Below, piece by piece: positions 59,717-64,000 of a DNA stretch of 64,000 nt. Source of the DNA: Chloroflexota bacterium (lineage in GTDB: Bacteria; Chloroflexota; Anaerolineae; Anaerolineales; E44-bin32); the NCBI GenBank assembly GCA_022561385.1, contig JADFRG010000004.1:57328-121327 (forward strand). The letters run 5' to 3'. Each line of letters starts with the position of its first letter. The first letter of the stretch is position 1. Position numbers and translations under genes: made by a program. The notes under the pieces were generated by a model. That model searched no databases. It worked only from the letters and a program-made list of their open reading frames with translations, and was not told where the DNA came from.

Positions 59717-60981
59717 TTCTGATCCCTCTGCTTCCTGACTTGATCCAGAAGCTGTCCTAGATTGCCGGTCTCACTGTAGCCTGAAGCCCCGCGACCAACC
59801 GCCGCCTTACCCTCCTCTTCGGAGAGCGCTTCCGCGAGCACAAAGATATCAAAAGGGTGGCCCAGTTGTCGGAGGCCGCGCAGCAGCCAATAGTCCCGCT
59901 CCCGAGCCATCATCGCATTGACCAACACCAGCTCCGGAGGGATATGTTCGGCCAACGCCAGGCCCTCCTCCGGGCCGGCCGCCTCTGTGACCCGGTACCC
60001 ATGCGTCTGGATTATCATCACCAGCGTTTCGCGGGCGGCATCGTCTTGCTCGACGACCAGCACGCGCCCGGCCGGGCTCACGCCTGCTCCCAGGACCCCC
60101 TGGATGGTAGAGACCAAAGCGGCCGTTCCGGTCGGTCGCACCAAAAAGCTTGCGGCTCCAAGCCGTTCTTCTTCTTCTCGCGGGTCGCTCATCGAGGTCA
60201 GGAATAACACCGGAATGTTCAATGTGCGATGATCATGCTTGAGCACCATGGCGACTTCGAGCGCCTCCGGGTCTCTGGACAACATATCAAGGAGAATCAG
60301 CTCAGGCTGCTCTTCACGAGCAAGCGCCAGCACCTCTCTACCGCTCGAGGTGGCGACCACCCGATAACCTTCCTCGCCCAGTTCCATGGACATCGTCTTG
60401 AGGCGTGCCGGATCATCCACGAGAATCAACAATGTTTCAATACTGTCCGAGTCCAGTGCGAGGTGGGACTCCACAATGCTTCGAATGTCTCCCTCCCCAC
60501 GCTGAGTTGCCAGGAGAGGGAATGAGAGCAAGAGCCGTGGGCGTTCGCTCTCAGGACCCTCTAACCACAGGTCGCCCCCGAGGGACTTGGCCAGCGCGCG
60601 AATTACAGGAAGATCGGAGGGGTCGTCCGTTTGTTTTTTTTCGAGAGCCATTGCCAGATCAAGAGCCTGCTGGCTAGCCTGCGCGGATGCGGGAAGTCGT
60701 ATGACTACGATAGCCCATGGCCCGGTCCCCTCCTCCGAATCGGACCGGATTTCTGCGTTGACAGTCACTTCTCCCCTGTCAACCGCCTCGACCGCCTTGC
60801 CGATGACCCCGCCTATCATCTGCACTATCTGACTTTTGCTTGCTCGAACGGCAGGCAAGTGGGCGGGGTATTCGGCAACAACCGTCACGGGTTTATCTCC
60901 TGCCAGGCCGGAGGCCTGCACTACAGCCTTCTCCAGTGCCTGCGGCAGGTCGGTTCTTTGATCGCCAATCTCACCCATCAA
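59713..60981 (-). CDS. Degenerate histidine-kinase-like protein with two receiver domains
   Basis: 422 residues in three parts. Residues 1-175 look like a HATPase domain (SQIVQMIGGVIGKAVEAVDR, ending AKSLGGDLWLEGPESERPRL) but lack the N-box asparagine and the DxGxG loop. Residues 185-300 form a receiver (LLILVDDP, LILLDMLSR) with a plausible phosphoacceptor. Residues 308-415 form a second receiver (RVLVVEQDD) whose acceptor position reads LVLVNAM, Asn for Asp. No phosphoacceptor histidine domain is present. Likely a protein-protein signalling hub. Start TTG 60981 or ATG 60978; it is downstream of the OmpR-type system. Confidence 0.78.
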   Translation of the reverse strand: MMGEIGDQRTDLPQALEKAVVQASGLAGDKPVTVVAEYPAHLPAVRASKSQIVQMIGGVIGKAVEAVDRGEVTVNAEIRSDSEEGTGPWAIVVIRLPASAQASQQALDLAMALEKKQTDDPSDLPVIRALAKSLGGDLWLEGPESERPRLLLSFPLLATQRGEGDIRSIVESHLALDSDSIETLLILVDDPARLKTMSMELGEEGYRVVATSSGREVLALAREEQPELILLDMLSRDPEALEVAMVLKHDHRTLNIPVLFLTSMSDPREEEERLGAASFLVRPTGTAALVSTIQGVLGAGVSPAGRVLVVEQDDAARETLVMIIQTHGYRVTEAAGPEEGLALAEHIPPELVLVNAMMARERDYWLLRGLRQLGHPFDIFVLAEALSEEEGKAAVGRGASGYSETGNLGQLLDQVRKQRDQN

Positions 60982-61198
60982 AAGTTCTTCCCGAGCTCCT
61001 TAGGATCCACCAATTCTGCCCTTGTCGTTCCATAATGGCAAATTTGAAAGCCGGCCTCGCAGCCGCCAGACTTGGAAAATGCCCCACCACTACGGATAGC
61101 TGAGCGATGCTGGAGCCGATCGAGCGGTCATTCGATGGGCCCTCCCCTATGGCGGTGAATAGCGAAGTTATGGAGGTGAATGGCCTGCGCTGCGGCAA
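60971..61198 (-). CDS. Small open frame upstream of the double-receiver gene (uncertain)
   Basis: 75 codons from TTG 61198, ending in a TGA that overlaps the next start. Composition is reasonable (LFTAIGEGPSNDRSIGSSIA, FAIMERQGQNWWILRSSGRT) and could be a remnant N-terminal sensory segment of the 59713 protein put out of frame, or a small coupled protein. No ribosome site or family match. The rest of the gap to 61300 shows no feature. Confidence 0.35.
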   Translation of the reverse strand: MPQRRPFTSITSLFTAIGEGPSNDRSIGSSIAQLSVVVGHFPSLAAARPAFKFAIMERQGQNWWILRSSGRTFDG

Positions 61199-61299
61199 AC
61201 GGGATAAAGCTCCGCGAAAGTAGTCGCGCTCAATTTACCCGCCTTCGGGGAATTGGGGTACCGAGTGACCAATATGCCAAGTATGGCTATGCGCAAGCA

Positions 61300-61983
61300 T
61301 TATTCGGGCTCGAGGCGGTATCCGTAGCCGCGAACCGTAACCAACAGTTTCGGTTGGTTGGGGTCCTGCTCAATCTTCTGGCGAAGAAACCACACGTAGC
61401 GGCGCAGCGCGCTCCCGCCCTTCCGCCGGTAATCTCCCCAGACTTCTGTGAGGAGATCCTCCTGCGAGATCGCAGCACCCGCGCGCCGCGCCAGCGCAGA
61501 AAGCAATCGGAACTCGGTCGGGGTTAGCGAAATGGGTTCGTCGTTTAGTGCGGCTTCCCGGCGGCGAGTGTCCACCGTCAGCGGACCAACTCTAAAAGTG
61601 CCGCCTTCCTGCGGGTCGTCCGCGGCGACTCTCGCCAAGACAGCCTGGATGCGAGCCGTGAGCTCCGCCAGGCTGAATGGCTTGGTCACATAGTCGTCCA
61701 CCCCGAGGCGGAAGCCGCGCAGCTTATCGGACTCGGAGGATTTAGCAGAGAGCAGGATGACCGGCGTGTCAGAGAGTTCCCGCAAGCGGGCGCATACTTC
61801 CCAACCGTCCATTCCCGGCATCATCAGATCAAGCACCACGAGATCTGGGCGCTCGTCGTAAAACCTCTTTAGCGCCTTGGTCCCTCGGTCGGCGGTTGCG
61901 ACCTGAAAGCCTTCGCCCTCGAGATATTCACTTATAAAGCGCAACAACGTCCGGTCGTCGTCGACGATCAAGATCTTGGCCAT
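61300..61983 (-). CDS. OmpR/PhoB-type response regulator
   Basis: 227 residues. The receiver has the acidic triad DDD (8-10), phosphoacceptor Asp52 (VVLDLMMPGMDG) and lysine in VTKPFS near 102. The C-terminal winged helix is intact (LTPTEFRLLSALARRAGAAI, LRRYVWFLRQKIEQDP, VRGYGYRLE). It starts at ATG 61983, overlapping the histidine kinase stop (TAATG), so kinase and regulator are coupled. Confidence 0.93.
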   Translation of the reverse strand: MAKILIVDDDRTLLRFISEYLEGEGFQVATADRGTKALKRFYDERPDLVVLDLMMPGMDGWEVCARLRELSDTPVILLSAKSSESDKLRGFRLGVDDYVTKPFSLAELTARIQAVLARVAADDPQEGGTFRVGPLTVDTRRREAALNDEPISLTPTEFRLLSALARRAGAAISQEDLLTEVWGDYRRKGGSALRRYVWFLRQKIEQDPNQPKLLVTVRGYGYRLEPE

Positions 61984-63800
61984 TAACGAGCCTCGGCCTG
62001 AGGCAGCCAGAATACGAAGCGGGAGCCGCCATTCTCGCCTGGTTCCGCTCGGATGCCGCCCCCCATCGCTTCCAAAAGTTTCCGGGCCATGGGAAGTCCC
62101 AATCCATGACCGTAGACCTCCCGCGCATCGCGATTATCCAGACGATGAAACATATCAAAGACCCGATCTTGCTCGTCAGCCGGAATCCCGGGACCCGAAT
62201 CGGTGAGGCTCACGCGGATCATCCCGTTTCCGGCCTCAGCCTGAAGCAAAAGCTCTCCTTCGGGAGCGTACTTGGCGGCGTTGTCCAGCAGGTGGTGCAG
62301 GACACTCTTGAGACCCCGCTCATCGGCCATCAGGAGCGGCAGAGGCTCCGGAATGTCTATTTCCAAGCGGTCAGGGTCCGTCATTTGCGCGGCGATCTCC
62401 CCGGTCAATGGCGCAAGCTCAAGCGCCTGCGGATGAAGTGGAAACCTCCCGGCGTCGAGGGCCGAGTAGTCCAGGATGGCCTCTACGAGCGCACCAAGCC
62501 GTTCGATCTCCCCCTGCACGATACGCAGGCGATCCGTACCCGTCGCCGGTTCCTGATCCAGGATCAGCTCAATGCCGGTTCGAATGTTGGTCAGTGGGGC
62601 CCGGAGCTCGTGCGATACTAAGGCGACAAATTCGGATTTTAGCTGATCGAGCTCTTTGAGTTCCTCATTTAGCCGCTCGAGATCGACTACGGTTTTCTCC
62701 AGCGCCGCAGTTCTCGTTCCTACCTTCTGTTCCAGCCTCAGATTGAACCTTTCGAGCGCTCCCCTCGCTTCAGCCACCTCGCTCAGGGCCGTTTCCAGCT
62801 CAAGCGCATATTGCCTCAATTCCCGCTGACCAATAATCACCCCTTGACGCGCGACCAGCATCAGACTGAGGGTCGCCGCGGCGGCAATCGTGAGCAAGTC
62901 CGCTTGCCGGGTCAGCAACCACCCCAATATGGCGGACCCTACCACCAGATATGTAAACGCAAGCGGGAGCATGGGCTCGATTCGTGAGGCAACCCTCTGA
63001 ATGACAGACCGCCCCCGGTTCATTTGAGCCTCGCCGGCTCGTATGCGCAATCCAACGTGCATCATGATTAGCGCGGCGCTCATCCAGCCAATCTCGATCC
63101 AGCCGGAGCCGGTGAACTCATTTTGCAGGCGCACGTATGCGTTGGCCAGGTCGGCCAAGGTGAAAGCGGCAGCCCCCGCCGACAGCAGCAGAAATGTCCC
63201 CGCTCTCCCACCGGATGTGCTGCGCATGGCCAACTGAACGAAAAGCACGACCAGAATCGAAGCGAGCGCGGGGGCGATGGCGGCCCAGATGAGCGAGATT
63301 GGTGCGACAAATCCAACCGCCAGGGCCGGCCGAATGAAGATCAGCCAATCCAGCGAGCCGACAGCCAGGGTCAGGATAGCTATGCCAAGGATTTCTCGCA
63401 GTCGGCCAAATCGTTCTGGATCTTGCTGTCGGTATGTGGAGACGCCAGTGAGGGCCGCGAGATAGCCGGCCAGATAGATGAGATCTGCGGCCGAAGGCAA
63501 GACGGGGGGCTCGCCGCTTGTTAGCCGAATTCCCAGGTCGATTGCGCTGGCTGCAGCCCAGAGGGCGGCCCCAATTCCCAGGTAGCTCCAAATCCGCTGA
63601 CGTGACTGGGCTCGAGCCGCGGCCAACAGCGCGAAAGCCGCGGCCGACCGCGCCACCACAAGTCCGACCGCGCCGACAAGCTCCTGTGATGCGGACGGAG
63701 GCGCGAGCACCAGCCACGCGGCATATCCGAGGAGCGCGAGGAAGGGTAGTTGGATCGTGGGATTCCATACGCGCCGAATTGTGTGGGCCATCGGAACCAT
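61983..63800 (-). CDS. Membrane sensor histidine kinase
   Basis: 605 residues. About eight or nine helices (residues 15-320) form an integral membrane sensor without a large outer loop. A coiled coil (about 330-385) leads to HisKA with LVSHELRAPLTN (His397). HATPase motifs are HHLLDNAAKYAPEG (N box), DSGPGIP and GHGLGLPMARKLL (G2). It is the upstream partner of the OmpR-type regulator. GTG/ATG at 63800 or 63791 are both possible starts. The 7TM-like region suggests sensing within the membrane; the signal is unknown. Confidence 0.92.
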   Translation of the reverse strand: MVPMAHTIRRVWNPTIQLPFLALLGYAAWLVLAPPSASQELVGAVGLVVARSAAAFALLAAARAQSRQRIWSYLGIGAALWAAASAIDLGIRLTSGEPPVLPSAADLIYLAGYLAALTGVSTYRQQDPERFGRLREILGIAILTLAVGSLDWLIFIRPALAVGFVAPISLIWAAIAPALASILVVLFVQLAMRSTSGGRAGTFLLLSAGAAAFTLADLANAYVRLQNEFTGSGWIEIGWMSAALIMMHVGLRIRAGEAQMNRGRSVIQRVASRIEPMLPLAFTYLVVGSAILGWLLTRQADLLTIAAAATLSLMLVARQGVIIGQRELRQYALELETALSEVAEARGALERFNLRLEQKVGTRTAALEKTVVDLERLNEELKELDQLKSEFVALVSHELRAPLTNIRTGIELILDQEPATGTDRLRIVQGEIERLGALVEAILDYSALDAGRFPLHPQALELAPLTGEIAAQMTDPDRLEIDIPEPLPLLMADERGLKSVLHHLLDNAAKYAPEGELLLQAEAGNGMIRVSLTDSGPGIPADEQDRVFDMFHRLDNRDAREVYGHGLGLPMARKLLEAMGGGIRAEPGENGGSRFVFWLPQAEAR

Positions 63801-63849
63801 TCTATCTGTGGTGAGGCGGCATGCAAGGTTGGCGCTGGATGAAATCGGA

Positions 63850-63876
63850 GCTGTCTCGAATGTTGAATGAGACAGC
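63850..63876 (-). terminator. Hairpin downstream of the right-edge gene
   Basis: GCTGTCTC/GAGACAGC, 8 bp with an 11-nt loop, about 28 bp after the stop of the truncated gene. Its arms match the core of the terminator at 15439-15474. No strong T run. Confidence 0.45.
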
Positions 63877-63903
63877 CCCTAGAAATCGATTGACGATGGT
63901 GCC

Positions 63904-64000
63904 TTATTCCGGTGGCGGCGGTGGCGGCGACGTAGGCGGCGGTGGGCCCGATGTGGCCGTAGGAGGAGGTGACGACGAGGTGGCCGTAGGTGGCGATGAT
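63904..64000 (-). CDS. C-terminal end of a Pro/Thr-rich protein, 5' partial
   Basis: The last 32 codons of a gene that continues beyond the right edge, ending in TAA (63904-63906). They read as a low-complexity tail of Pro, Thr, Ser and Ala (PPTATSSSPPPTAT, GPPPPTSPPPPPPE). Such tails are typical of Chloroflexota secreted or surface proteins. The frame is supported by its composition and by the hairpin that follows. Nothing more can be said about the function. Confidence 0.55.
   Translation of the reverse strand, partial: SSPPTATSSSPPPTATSGPPPPTSPPPPPPE

Noticed and set aside
33372..61297. The 16-mer TATGGCTATGCGCAAG at 33372-33387 and 61282-61297
   Set aside because: One exact 16-base match in 64 kb is close to chance expectation, and the flanks do not match.
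1..64000. tRNA, rRNA, CRISPR arrays, prophage or insertion sequences
   Set aside because: I looked for clover-leaf genes, regular spaced repeats, transposase, integrase and phage structural genes and saw none.

Overview
The window is a continuous stretch of GC-rich, densely coded bacterial chromosome with no rRNA, tRNA, phage or insertion-sequence signature that I can see. The gene content suggests an uncultured member of the Chloroflexota: a Tad/Flp pilus locus without a secretin, lipoproteins with Pro/Thr-rich linkers, a very large acidic TPR protein, many GT-C type membrane glycosyltransferases and a K+-independent H+-pyrophosphatase. This placement is an inference from protein style, not a phylogeny.

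Layout. 1-10173 is a mostly plus-strand housekeeping block: S41 protease (cut by the left edge), MgtE, a methyltransferase, tRNA m1A58 methyltransferase, a Nudix hydrolase, then (minus strand) ribosomal protein L25/Ctc and a small membrane protein, then a secreted protein, Pth and Mfd. 10191-12469 (minus) holds a lipoprotein and FolC. 12579-18127 (plus) is an unusual ABC transporter locus: a HisM/GlnP-type permease, a lipoprotein that fuses an amino-acid-type and a PhnD-type solute-binding domain, a PhnC-like ATPase and an oversized PhnE-like permease. 18283-18795 is a monocistronic HNH endonuclease with its own promoter and a strong terminator.

18878-28325 (minus) is a surface-pilus region. 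A DegU/DegS-like two-component pair is followed by a 52-residue Flp pilin with its own promoter, then CpaB, CpaE/TadZ, TadA, TadB, TadC, and finally ComF and the ribosome hibernation factor HPF. 28463-43907 is a block of ten multispanning GT-C-type glycosyltransferase-like proteins, nine on the minus strand and one divergent, presumably for envelope glycans or protein glycosylation. 44080-45291 is the principal sigma factor.

45403-49289 (minus) is a GldA/GldF/GldG-type ABC exporter with a DUF4340 protein; the 3' end of gldG carries a 99-bp duplication. 49516-51873 is the H+-translocating pyrophosphatase. 52058-56425 encodes a 1455-residue protein with TPRs at both ends and a long acidic middle carrying about 18 P-x-W-L-like motifs. 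Then come ndk, rsfS, a TIGR00725-type protein and thpR (ThpR apparently starts at ATA), a palindromic repeat patch, a Tat-exported L,D-transpeptidase, a degenerate kinase/double-receiver protein and an OmpR-type two-component system. A truncated Pro-rich protein runs off the right edge.

The most unusual items are the fused solute-binding protein and its mixed transporter locus, the PxWL-repeat TPR protein, the 3' duplication of gldG, the degenerate double-receiver protein, and the secretin-less Tad operon carrying comF and hpf.
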